Assembly: GCF_021155775.2 (NCBI RefSeq)
Contig: NC_060237.1
Location: 4,590,501 to 4,654,500 of the forward strand
Length of the DNA stretch: 64,000 nt
Direction: 5' to 3'
Origin: Neodiprion pinetum
Lineage: Eukaryota; Arthropoda; Insecta; Hymenoptera; Diprionidae
The notes beneath the pieces were generated by a model that saw only the letters and a list, made by a program, of their open reading frames with translations, was not told where the DNA came from and made no database searches. Below are positions 52,925 to 63,345 of this stretch, in pieces. The translations under genes and the position numbers were made by a program. How positions within the stretch are numbered: position 1 is the first letter of the stretch; every line of letters begins with the position of its first letter.

Positions 52925-52960
52925 TTTTACATCGACGTTTTTTGTTTTCGAACAGGTAGG
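52925..52960 (+). other. Joined acceptor/donor-like sequence (possible recursive splice site)
   Basis: A T-rich tract runs into GAACAG|GTAGGC at 52955/52956, so an acceptor AG is directly followed by a donor-like GT. Long introns of insect neural genes can be removed stepwise through such zero-length exons (ratchet points). The polypyrimidine tract is acceptable, but GTAGGC is a weak donor. It is a guess resting on the joined motif and the presumed long intron. Confidence 0.2.
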
Positions 52961-55900
52961 CATTATGAAATTATTGTACGAACGGCGTAGATTTCGAGTG
53001 GTATAATTCATGGCTGGAGGGTTTCTAGTCCTGGGTGGGATTTCTTGGGGCTTATATAGTCTGCATTTTTAAGGAGTTCACCTCGGATTAAAGCTCAACG
53101 GTACCTCGCGCGGCACTAATCCCAGGTGCTCGTAGCCATAACCGCAGTAACGACTAGGGATTTTGCTTGCGCAATTCGACCGACCCAAAGCAACCCCCTG
53201 TAGGTACGTACGTTGAGGGAATAAGTTAGAACAATACCAGTGGGTGTGTTTAAACGGTTCCGCGGTAAAACACTCATTAACGATACAACCCCGGTTGCGT
53301 GTTGCCTTTCAGCGAAATTAATCCCGATCTAAAGACCTGCAAGCTCTTAGGTTCACGCTGCAAAGAACAAACAGATTATTAAAAAAACGAGCAATCGAGT
53401 TCCGGGGAAGCAAACTAAAGTAGCGGAAGATCGTCGCGGACATAGCCCAGAGACGAAACAATTATCTCCGGAAAGTAGACGGAGGTGAACGACGAATGGC
53501 GCTCAAAATAGTATCACAATTTCATCACGGGCTTCCTATGGAAACACCATCGTTGCGGTGCAATTTGCGCTGGCTTCTTAGCGAACAACGGGCCAAGTTT
53601 CATGCGGCAGCTTATACATCGTAGAAGGAGGACGAAGCGGTTCGCCTCTGCACAGGAATAAGATACCAAAGAGGACTGTAATCAGTTCTCTTACTAATTA
53701 ATTAACCAATTCCTGAGAGGTAGGGAGGGGGCGGGGTGAATACACGCTGTGGTAGATATAGTGGTAGAGGAGACGGGAGGGGCAAGAAACTATCCATCGA
53801 TGCTCAAGTTGCAGTTTACAAGTTTCTCCAGAGAGGATGAGAAACTCCGGCGGAGAAGCGGGCGCGGAGCGTCCTGCTCCTGCTGCTTCAGGAGTAGGCG
53901 GAAGGAAGCGAGGAAGGAAGCTGCCGCCCTTAGACTAGACAACCCAAGACCTCCAACCGCCACTTCCATCTTCACCCTGCGCAACCACCAAGAGGTTGGA
54001 GATCTCGCTTGTTACCGTACCGCGGCTGTACGTTAGACCGCCGATATATATTCGCAGTTAGCCGGGCTATCATTCAATGTTAAACGGCTCGTGAACTCCG
54101 GCAAGGTAATCCAACCATCGATTAAACTCGGGTTAACCTTACCAGGGTATTTAATGTCTCGAATTAACATCCCGTTTGCATCCAATAACTCGAGCCTCGA
54201 TTACTCTTCCATCGCACAACGATCCGCGCACGCACCGTTACGTTGAGCGGATATTTTTTTCGCTATCGCAATTACATTTCGCTACTTGAAATCACGATCA
54301 GTTGCGTACGAGAAAATGGAATCCCAAAGCGGTCCGGACGATTAGCGGAGAAGTTAAGGCGGGCCCTGCTCGGTATTTTAGGTTTCAGATGGACGCCCCT
54401 ACGGCGAATAGGCTCGTAAAGATTGAGCAATAAAACGGGGCTCGATCTGATAAAGAGTGTTAAACTTGTACGACGAATCGAAGTAAGGTGGGGCGGTGGT
54501 TGTGTACACACCGCCAGACCATTTACGATCAATGTATATCTGTTTGAAGAAATGATAGACAAGAACAGAGCATAACATGATCGGATCGTCGAAGAGGCGG
54601 GAGGGGGGAAAATGAACGCGGGGCAAGAGGCCCAAGCAGAGTCTAAACGCTGGGGTGGCGAGTCGAGTGGATGGGGTGAATGCGCCGGTGCAGGTTCATG
54701 CCAGGGAAACATTATCCTTGGAGGGTTTTACCCCCTCCTATTTTTCACACCTTTTTTTCTCCTCCCCTTTCACTTCATGCCTCCCTTCCGTGGTTTAGCC
54801 GGGGAACGAAGGTAAACGTAGTTGCCTAAACACCCCCAACCCCGAGTCACCCTCCGTTATTATTTCACGGTAATAGAGTTATCACGACTCGCTTTTTACG
54901 TCGATGATCCTTCGAAAAAGCTCGCTTTCTCTCGCTCGGCGTACAAACGTTCACCAAAATGTTGTCTCAGCCGTTACTGCTTTTCAGGGGCCGCAGGTTC
55001 AAAACAGGGCAACCGCCACTTGGTCTCAAAGACCTTGTGTACTCACTCGGAGGAGGGTTCGGGTCGTTAGACGCGTCGGTATCACAGGATCGAGTCATAA
55101 TTTGCTGGCGTTTACGAGGCAAGGATATGCGTCTACGTACCTATTCCCATATCGAATAATTTATCCATACCAGCAGACGACGCGGTGTAAAAACACGCTT
55201 CAACGAAAATGGGTTCACCGAACCGAGACTAGGATATAAAAAAAAAGACAAAAAGAAAAAAAGAAAAAGAGAGGTGGAACTAAGAATAAATCACATGGCA
55301 GAGATAATGAAATAAAAAGAGAATCTGCAATACCGGAATTTACATAAAATTCACCGTATCCAGATAAGATTTCGAACGGGCAAAATTTCAATTCGATACC
55401 TGAAATTTCGAAGCGTGCATGACACGTACGTACGTATGTATGATAACAGCGCGATACCGCGCAGGAGAGGCGTCCTTGCGGGTAATGGGGTGCCTCAGGA
55501 CACACATAATTCCGAGACATATTGCGGCGTGCGTTGGTGGCGCAGGACGTGAGGCCGAGGTAGGCACCGGCTTGTGCGGCGCGACGTTATCGGGCCGGCT
55601 ATTTCAGACGGATTAACATAAATCTATAAAGTCAACGTTATTCCCGAGCGAAGGCAGTAATCTGTAGATTAGACGGCGCACGTGTCCTTGTCGCGTCCTG
55701 TGTATCTAAAGGACCTGCGTAAATAGAGTTAACGCGTGTCAGGCCGACGTGTCCTTCCTCGGTGGGTCGTCGGCTGCAGCCTGCATCAGGGTGGAAACGT
55801 GTGTTCTCGACGCTCATGGGCATCCAGAGAATGGTTTTCAAGGGGTATCGGAGAGACGAGATAACCCGGCTCTCTGTCTCTTCCTCTTCATCTCTCTCTT

Positions 55901-55988
55901 TCTCTGTCTCACCGGGCAGTCGATAGAGTTATCCGCATGTTCCTCCACCTTCTCCCGTTGCTATCAATCTATCTCTTTATCTCGCTTC

Positions 55989-56021
55989 TTTTTTTTTTTT
56001 CTTTCTTTTTTTTTTTTTTTT
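55989..56021. repeat. Broken poly-T tract
   Basis: Two T-runs of 12 and about 16 bases are separated by CTTTC. Although pyrimidine-rich, it is followed by TAACAC and not by an acceptor AG. Confidence 0.85.
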
Positions 56022-57054
56022 AACACATCCTTGTAACCCAGCCCTAACGCGTTTTAACATCAACGCGTTATCAGCCGTCCCATATACCATACTTTACGGA
56101 CTAATAGAATATGCTAACGCGCTATAGCGCTCAAACGCGCGCATCAATCCCGACGGACGTCGGGGTAAAAGTTTAACCGAAACGTTATACGTGACTCCGG
56201 TCGCTGCTCACGCGGTCGGATGACTCGGAGATACACTTTTTTTTTTATATATAATAAATTTCATCCGGCTCCCAGATATTTTCGACTGTACGTATCAACG
56301 CTATCTTAGCCCCTGCTGTAATGCCCTGCCAAGAGCAATATGGTTAACGCGTCGTCGCCCTGTAATCATTCCAGCTAGATCGTAAACAAACTCTCGTACT
56401 CGTTCGCTCGCTCGCTGGCGGCTGATTAAAATTACGTTTATATCCAACCGAAATTTATTTTTTAAAAGAGGATGAATAAATAATATAACGCAGAGATGTA
56501 AAACATTGGTGAAAAATTGATTTTGTTAACAGTAATCTCAAGAGTGCAAAATGGACTCACTGTATTTCACTCACCTTAATTAAAAAAAATAAAATAAATA
56601 AAAGAAAGAAAAATCGATTCAGCCATCTGCTCTGAATTCGTGTGTTCGTTTGTTCGGTTTTTCTCTAAGACCTCCATGATTTTACCTCACACCCCCATTT
56701 GCTCCTATTCGCGTTCACATAGAAAAGTTATACCCTGGGATTAGCCCCGGAGTATTTCACCGTTCAACGGGAATGTTACGGCAGTTCATACCAAGTGGCT
56801 ATAACACTATGCGGAACCGTGATAAACCTGCGATTTTTTGTACCCAACAGTCGCTGCAAACAAGCGAAAGATCAGGTAAACGGTTCGAGCAACAGAAAAG
56901 TGTGGACGAGGTTGTTGGAGGTCTCCGACTGCTCGGTTATCGATTTGCCTATCCGCCTGCGAGTCTTCGGGAGCAAGTGCAGTCGCACAGTTGCATGGGT
57001 AAATCAGAGAGAGAAAGGGAGAGGAAGTAGAAGACACAGAAGGAAATAGAGTCG

Positions 57055-57073
57055 GAGAGAGAGAGAGAGAGAG
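57055..57073 (+). repeat. (GA)n microsatellite
   Basis: About nine GA units, extended by an impure GAGC/GAGAG tract to about 57085. Confidence 0.85.
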
Positions 57074-58606
57074 CGAGAGAGAGTGAGGCACTTGATTGAC
57101 TTTTCTAATTGCGAGCAATTACAACGGGAAGTAGCTACATCAAACGTAATTAATTGTCGCATACTGGGGTTGCTGCAGTGCAGCAGCAGTAGCGGCAGAT
57201 TCGTTGCCCGACGGTAGGTGGGAAAAGTGTGACGTTTCCGCAGCCCTTTTTCAAGTTACCGTACAAACCAGTGGCGCTCATACCAAGAGCGACCCGGCTG
57301 ATTGCTTCGTGGTAAATTCAGGAGGGTTCAAGAGGAGCTGAATGCGAGAGCGAAAGGAGTGCCGGAAAGGTGGGTCGCATAAGCAGCGCCGTGGGAGCAG
57401 ACGGAACAGGTGATGGTATCGACCTGGTGGAAGGCAGCAGGAGCCTACGGGATTTCCGTAGTGATACGGTAAGGAACGAGGTCACCGGGTGAAAAAGATT
57501 CCGGCTACGGAGTTTCGTTACCTTTAAAGAGATTGTCGGTCAGGCACAGCGGCGATGGTCCATCAGAAGATTGGACTCCGGCTATAAGGGCATGAAAAAC
57601 CGAAAACGAGGAAGGACTGAAGGAGACAAGAGACAGAAGACGGGAAGTTAAATGGATTGACGTCCGTCGCTCGATGCGTTCGTTTCCGATGTCTCGAAAA
57701 TACTAGCTCGTGTCGAGGAGTGAGTATGGGTGCGGGAAAAGTTTTTAAATCATTTGAAAAGGGGTCGACCGACAACTCGATGCAACAATTCGGGCCAAGG
57801 CTTATCCCGATCGCGAGGGGTTAATTGCCGTCCGGAAAGTCGGTTTTTCTCTGGGTAAAAAGTTATTTCGAGTCTCGACGCTTTAGGGTAAGTTTTGGCT
57901 TCGACACGCGATATGGAGATGCGTGAAATATTCGAACTCTACTCGGCTACTCGCCTTCGTTTACCGCTACGGCTTTCCTCGCGAAGAAGCCATCGAATCG
58001 GATCGAGATAAGGATAAGCCAGCCGGTAAGGTGGCAGAATTTCGGGCGGGAACGGTGGAAATTGGCCGATTCTGAATCTGAGTGCCGATCTCGAGAAACG
58101 GCAACGGTCAGGCTTTTACTAAAATCTTACCAAGGCTGACCAAATTATCGAGAATGTGGTAATTTTCTCCACGTCTCGGTGCTTTTGTGAGCTTGTGATT
58201 TTTGGCATTTTTATAAATTCCCTCCGCGCGGTAACTCGGCTAACGTAATTATATAAAATCGCTAAGCCGGTTAAGCGTTAAAACCCAGTAAGTTTATTTA
58301 GCTTGGGGCGTTTAGAGGGGGAGAGAGCGTAAACAGCGAGAGCGGCGCCGGGAGGGAAGAGCGAGAGCGAAAGCGAGAGCTGCGGGGAAATAATTCGGTT
58401 ATCCATGAGTTCAGTTCCGCGTACGCCAGGGTTGATACATCGCGTCCATTAACGGTATGCGCGATCAAACCTAATTATAATGTATCTCTCCCCCGTCTTC
58501 ATCCCCTTCTTTCGCTTCACCCCCGCCTCGACAATTCGAGGGACAAGGCGCGGGGGTGGCGACCTCGATTCGCGGGATTACGGCCCCCGGTTCGATTATT
58601 ATCGGA

Positions 58607-58630
58607 GCAGGCAGGCAGCCAGCCAGGCAG
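58607..58630 (+). repeat. (GCAG)n short tandem repeat
   Basis: GCAGGCAGGCAGCCAGCCAG and one further copy make an impure tetranucleotide repeat. Confidence 0.8.
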
Positions 58631-59721
58631 GTAGCCCGACTCGAAGCGAATCGAATGGGTTCGATCGACTGTCGGCAAGAAAATGCCGACATGAAGTATG
58701 GCGGAAGGCTGGAGTCTTTGTTCACTACGACGTCGCAATCGGGTTTTATACGGAATATCAATAAAAGATGTAATACCGATACCAATATATATATAAATAC
58801 AATACACATACACGGGTATACGTATACCGTCCATGTATTCTTGGCAGAGCCGCAGAGTCACTCCGTTCCGCAGCAAAATATACTTTTACAATAAGGCTGC
58901 TTTTCAGCGCTCCCACGTTTACAACGCTGGATAAATTTGCTAAATAATTTCAATTTCGCAGTCACAGTTGGACGATACGGAATAGGATAAAGTTTTATTG
59001 GGCAGTAGAATCCAAACCCCTTAAGAATTGCAAAAGAGTAAAATACCAGTGCATGCTTATAATAAAGGTAGTAATATTATTATCGTACGATAAAAGAGTA
59101 CAAAATATGTAAACTTATAACGGCCGGTTAATCGCAACCGGTTTGCGAATTGACAAAATTACACGTAACGATATAAATTCCGTGCTCTTTCGAACCGTTA
59201 ATCTATAGTCGCGAACTTAACGGGGCCAAGAATTCTCTAGTTCCCCGATAGGTTTCACGACTGCACTGTTGCAGAGTATCGGATTCAGAGTGAAACTGGA
59301 TGCCTTGCAGCATCTGGCAAAATAGTTGTTGCCCATAAAGTCGCTCAGTATAGCCACTCCATGAGACCTCCCAGGGGAGTAATTAGCAGCCGTCACACTC
59401 TCAACGGGAGGCGAGATCTTCGGCTTCATATTTCTTTCTACGTCCTCACGGTACACCGTGTACACGGTATAAGCTATAAGGTATACACAAAGGAACGAAG
59501 GCCACGAGGGATGTAAAACTATCGCAGGGTAAAATCGCGCGTGGATCTGTCAATCGCGGGTGAACCGAACCGCCCGACAGCGACCCTCGGCTTCTCGCAC
59601 CGGAAACAAATCCCCCATCACCTCGCCCCTTGCACACCCCGGAAGTCTCGATTTTCTTCTGTTTGTCCAAGTGTGTTGCGTTTCGTGTCAGCGTGCGTGC
59701 GTCCGTGGTTCTGACGTGCAT

Positions 59722-59747
59722 CCCCCCCCTCCCCACGGGGCCCCCGT
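59722..59747. repeat. C-run and GC hairpin
   Basis: C8, T and C4 are followed by ACGGGG and CCCCGT arms around a single C (59735-59747). The minus strand could form a quadruplex with the C-runs. It lies about 300 bp upstream of the exon. Confidence 0.65.
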
Positions 59748-60020
59748 TTCGGGGCTGTTTTGCTTTGTGCCCTAGTTCCCTGCGCCCCGTAGCGAAGCTG
59801 GCTAAAGCTCGTCTTCAGAAAGACCCGTAACAACGTGACGCCTTACAAATTATTTCCGGAGTCAATGTGGCGACACTTCTCTCTTCCTTTCCTCGCACGC
59901 GCACAATTCCTGCACCGTAAACGTCGATTATGCCTGACAAAATTACGGTGACAAGGATCGAGCAGCGTTCGCGAAAGTCGATTTTAAAAATGTGTAAATT
60001 CAAACGCGGTCGTTCCTGAC

Positions 60021-60042
60021 CTCCCGTTTCGTTCTCTTTCAG
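60021..60042 (+). other. 3' splice acceptor of the 60043 exon
   Basis: A pyrimidine-rich tract (CTCCCGTTTCGTTCTCTTTC) runs directly into AG at 60041-60042. The coding frame and amino-acid composition become protein-like immediately after it. This is the best acceptor context paired with a good donor that I found in the window. Confidence 0.8.
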
Positions 60043-60342
60043 GGAAGGGACGGTTCTACCCAGCCTACAGCCTCAGCGGCAGTGAAGGCGAAGACAACTC
60101 TCCGAGCATTCGCGGAGGGCGTGTTTACGCCCCGAGCAATCATCAGAACAACCAGGTCCAGCACAATCACTATAACTCGAGTCAGCACAAGCAGCGAGCC
60201 TACCAGCATCCTCTGTTCCACGTGCCGGGAAGCGGAGCCGGACTCAGCGACACCCCGACCTCGGGCAACGCCTCCGACGAGACTCTGACGGACAGCGAGC
60301 TTACGAACCTCGCCAGGGACTCGACGCTGCTCGTCCATAACG
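60043..60342 (+). CDS. Internal coding exon, polar acidic domain; candidate teneurin intracellular region (partial gene)
   Basis: The frame beginning at 60045 is open through the exon and gives 99 complete codons, starting KGRFYPAYSLSGSEGED. Residues 32-59 are Asn/Gln/His-rich (17 of 28 residues). Residues 68-96 are Ser/Thr/acidic, with the core NASDETLTDSELTNLARD and several S/T-x-x-D/E sites of casein kinase 2 type. There is no signal peptide, membrane segment or cysteine, so an intracellular, disordered segment is likely. The exon starts after TTCTCTTTCAG and ends at CG|GTGAGT; reading past the donor meets TAA at once (60348-60350). Two bases at the start and one at the end belong to split codons, so both introns are phase 1. 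The TLTDSE core after an Asn/Ser stretch recalls the TLTDTE patch in the cytoplasmic N-terminus of vertebrate teneurins (type II synaptic adhesion proteins), and very long introns are typical of that family. This is recollection, not a search. The exon call is firm; the family call is roughly 0.4. No start or stop codon of the gene lies in view. Confidence 0.82.
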
Positions 60343-60348
60343 GTGAGT
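60341..60348 (+). other. 5' splice donor of the 60043 exon
   Basis: CG|GTGAGT is close to the metazoan donor consensus. Without splicing here the frame stops within three codons at TAA 60348-60350, which supports use of this donor. It lies exactly 300 nt after the acceptor junction. Confidence 0.8.
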
Positions 60349-60914
60349 AACGATTTCACAGTCTCGAAAAGTGTTTTCAGTGAAACTTGCCACACGATAA
60401 AAAATGTAGCCTTTTCCGATCATCTACACGCACGCGTATGAGAAAGGAGGAAAGAAGCGAGATCGACGATAAAATCTTGCGATTATTCGTCAAGAGGTCT
60501 CCGGAAATGAGTGAGGGGGGTTGTCAGAATCGGTAAATCGCAATAAGGGAAAATCGTGTCTCCGCATTACTCAAAGGTGATGGATGACGGGCGGGAGTCT
60601 CGGGCATTCTGTCGCACAGACGTTGGGTTATAGCAAAAGCACGGCAAAGCGTCAAGATGACGTATCACCTCCAAGCTGGATAGCGCAGGTCGGGTTTCGC
60701 TCGGTTGGGTTCCAGTTTGTTCCAGATCCTCAAATATACTCAGTGCCTGTCTTATCGCCCCTCATCAGGGTCAGGAGTTATCCGCACGTCGCCCACGTGA
60801 TAGAAGCGTATATAACCAAAAATTCTTCCCTACCCCGATATCCAAGATTTGCTGACGCTTGTTCCGAGGGCTGTTCATTTTTTCCTTCATCTCCCTGCCT
60901 ATCTCCCTCGTTCA

Positions 60915-60916
<2 letters not shown>

Positions 60917-60946
<30 letters not shown>
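60917..60946 (+). repeat. (CT)14 microsatellite
   Basis: About 14 CT units followed by TTTTTCTTTCTCTCGCTC. It sits in the downstream intron. Confidence 0.95.
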
Positions 60947-60950
<4 letters not shown>

Positions 60951-61155
60951 CTTTCTCTCGCTCTTTTTCGCTTCCTCTCGCGCGCACCTTTTGTGCTACT
61001 TTACTTTAACTTTTGTTCAAGAGCTTGAGAGCTTTGGCGGGAAAGCGGGGTCGTAAGAGTGCGAAAGTTAGCGCGAAGAGTTCGCGGTGCGCACAATAGA
61101 TTACGATCAACCCGTGACAGCTATCGTTCTGGGTCCTGACGAACGAAAAGTAAAT

Positions 61156-61175
61156 AAAAAAAAAAAAAAAAAAAA
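61156..61175. repeat. Poly-A tract (A20)
   Basis: Twenty consecutive A, with a second A12 run at 61243-61254. No retroposon is recognised between them. Confidence 0.85.
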
Positions 61176-61560
61176 CCTCCTTATATAAATCGCTCCTTGG
61201 AAAAGAGAATGAAGCAAAAAGGGGGAGGGATAAAAAAGGAAGAAAAAAAAAAAACAACCTAGCGATTCTCGATTCTTCGAGAGCGCTGGGCGTTCAAGCG
61301 TTACAAGTGCACGGCATGGAAGCAGAAGCACGGGTGCGTGTGTGTTGTTGAAAAATTCATGGATTCACTACGGTTCGCGTATTTTGGCGTCGTTTTCTAT
61401 CGCAACCGCGTCTAAACGGAGGCGAGCGATTCCATTGTGCCTCCCGGCGAGCATCATCCATCATACGGGTCCATTCTTATTTGAGCAAATATCCCCGGTG
61501 GTGAAACACATCCTGAACAATGATTGGGTCATTCTGTCGTTCACCCTCGGTCGTCGTTGT

Positions 61561-61581
61561 CCCCCCCCCCCCCCCCCCCCC
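61561..61581. repeat. Poly-C tract (C21)
   Basis: Twenty-one consecutive C, the longest G/C homopolymer in the window. Its length is uncertain, and the polyproline/polyglycine translations through it should be ignored. Confidence 0.85.
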
Positions 61582-62343
61582 GCAGCAGGACGAACGAGTA
61601 ATTACCCAAGAAATCTGCATGACAGAGGAAATCGCATGATTCGTCGACTGCGTACGGCGGGTCCCGAGCATTACCGCGAGTTCTCCGCAGCCGATCCCGC
61701 AATGCTGCGCGCGGTCCACCGGATGGCATTTAATAAGCGCGTCTTCAATCATCTTCCGCGGGGAAGGGTGGAAGAGGGGGAAGAGAGGGAGGGTTTGTTG
61801 CTGTGCAATGGCGGGGAATATAGCGGCGGGAAACTCCGTTGGGGATTACGCCATTAGCATTAATATCGTCATCGAGGGATTTTTGTATTAGCTACGGCTT
61901 CGCGTGACGAATTCACCGACGCAACGCGACCCGCGCTTAAGGATCAACAACTACGATACACAACGTAGTCCTACGCCTATCTTGAGCCCCGGTCTTGCGT
62001 GATGAGACGGAAGTAATACACCGCCCTCCTCTACGCCGGATTCACTCCGCTATTGGTCACGGATTTCGTATGGACGATTGCCGGTATGCGCGGCCAATTT
62101 TCATTCATTGATCCCGCTTCCCATGTACGTTATACATACTAACCGACCTTGGTTTTATACGGGGTATTCGGTCGTAGGAATTTTTTTTCCGAGGAGGTCA
62201 ACAACGTGCGGCCAAAAAAACCGATTTCCCAAGTATCTCAAGCCTCCGATTATACCCTCGAAAGGAAGGACGGGACTATAAAGCTTCTGCCGGTGGTGCT
62301 GCACCGCTACTCGCGTTTCCTGATAGGGCATTATTTTCAGAGG

Positions 62344-62376
62344 TATTCTCTCTCCCTTCTCTCCCTTCTCTCTCTA
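62344..62376 (+). repeat. Impure TCTCTCCCT repeat
   Basis: Two to three degenerate copies of a nine-base pyrimidine unit. Confidence 0.75.
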
Positions 62377-63224
62377 TCTTCATATCGGGCATTACGAGGT
62401 ACTGGCGCTATTGAGGTCACTGCAGCGCTTTTTCAAGTGAAACCAAGAGCGAGGAACAGTGAGATCGAAATACTCTGAAATCGAGAAGGTATATAAACGA
62501 TCGAAGTCAGTTCTACGCGCAATATCTGCACTGGGAATAATACGAGAGACAAGTTATGAAGGTGACGGGGGAAAGAGGTGCCTCGAGGGCACTCGAGGAA
62601 CGCGCAGTGGTCAACCAACCAGGGTAGCGGAGGTGGCGAAGGTGGTAAAGGTGGACGAAGAGCGTGGGAGCGGGTCGATGATACGGGATGCGATGCGTGG
62701 AGGGAAACGTCGAGTCTGCAAACCGAGCTTCGATAAAACGTAAACAGAAAACGTCGAGATAATTGATCAAGTTCAGAAGAACGGATCCTTTTTTGACATC
62801 TCGTAGTTGGGTTAGGTTAAAGCGAGAACCGAGGGAGAACCGCTGCGGTTAATTAGAGGCGTGAAACGTCTGGACGTTCGGTCACTCCGTCGGTTTCCTA
62901 CCTCCGACTTTCTCCTCCCAGTTTCGCAGAGCCACTCCACCCTTCCCCGTCCTCCTCTTTTCGTTATACCGCGAACTATAACGACCTTTGTTATCGTGGA
63001 TGAACGCTGTCGTCCGGTCTCGACAATGGAGACCCTTTCAAGTTGGCCGTACAATCCACACGTCGAATCACTCGCGCCGAGAACAGACCCCGGTTCCTCG
63101 TCTCCTCGACACCAAAATATAACGATACTTGTAGACGACCAATTTTCGGCCCTCGTTCCACGGATCGATGATCGAACTTTCACGACCCGGCGGCGGCAAC
63201 AAAGAAAGCGAGAAAATTCTCGCT

Positions 63225-63345
63225 GACTGTGTAATTATTTACGAGCACGCGGTTAATTGCACCCTGTAATTTATAACCATGGGACGAAATTATTCATGTC
63301 AGTAATTACTCGTGTATCGTGAGAATACGGGTACACCTTTCGCGA
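63225..63345. promoter_or_regulatory. Candidate enhancer: TAATTA-type word cluster
   Basis: GTAATTATTTACG, GGTTAATTGC, TGTAATTTATAA, GAAATTATTC and AGTAATTACTC occur within about 120 bp. This is the densest such cluster noticed. It lies about 2.9 kb downstream of the exon, inside the next intron. Function is inferred only from motif density. Confidence 0.25.

Larger units (their letters stand above)
52961..60020. other. Noncoding stretch upstream of the exon
   Basis: Contains an A-rich strip (55230-55275), a broken poly-T (55989-56021), T10 at 56239-56248, a GA repeat (57055-57073), GAGAGCG-rich sequence (58320-58382), a GCAG repeat (58607-58630) and a C-rich/GC hairpin (59722-59747). Open frames here, including 112-119 codon ones at 58471-58894 on both strands, are overlapping chance frames. 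No further exon could be supported. Confidence 0.45.

Noticed and set aside
60039..60395. 118-codon open frame on - over the exon
   Set aside because: It is the antisense shadow of the real exon; GC-rich coding sequence on + leaves the complement open.
61342..61857. 171-codon open frame on + in the downstream intron
   Set aside because: It reads through the C21 homopolymer as polyproline, and indels there would break it. No domain is seen.
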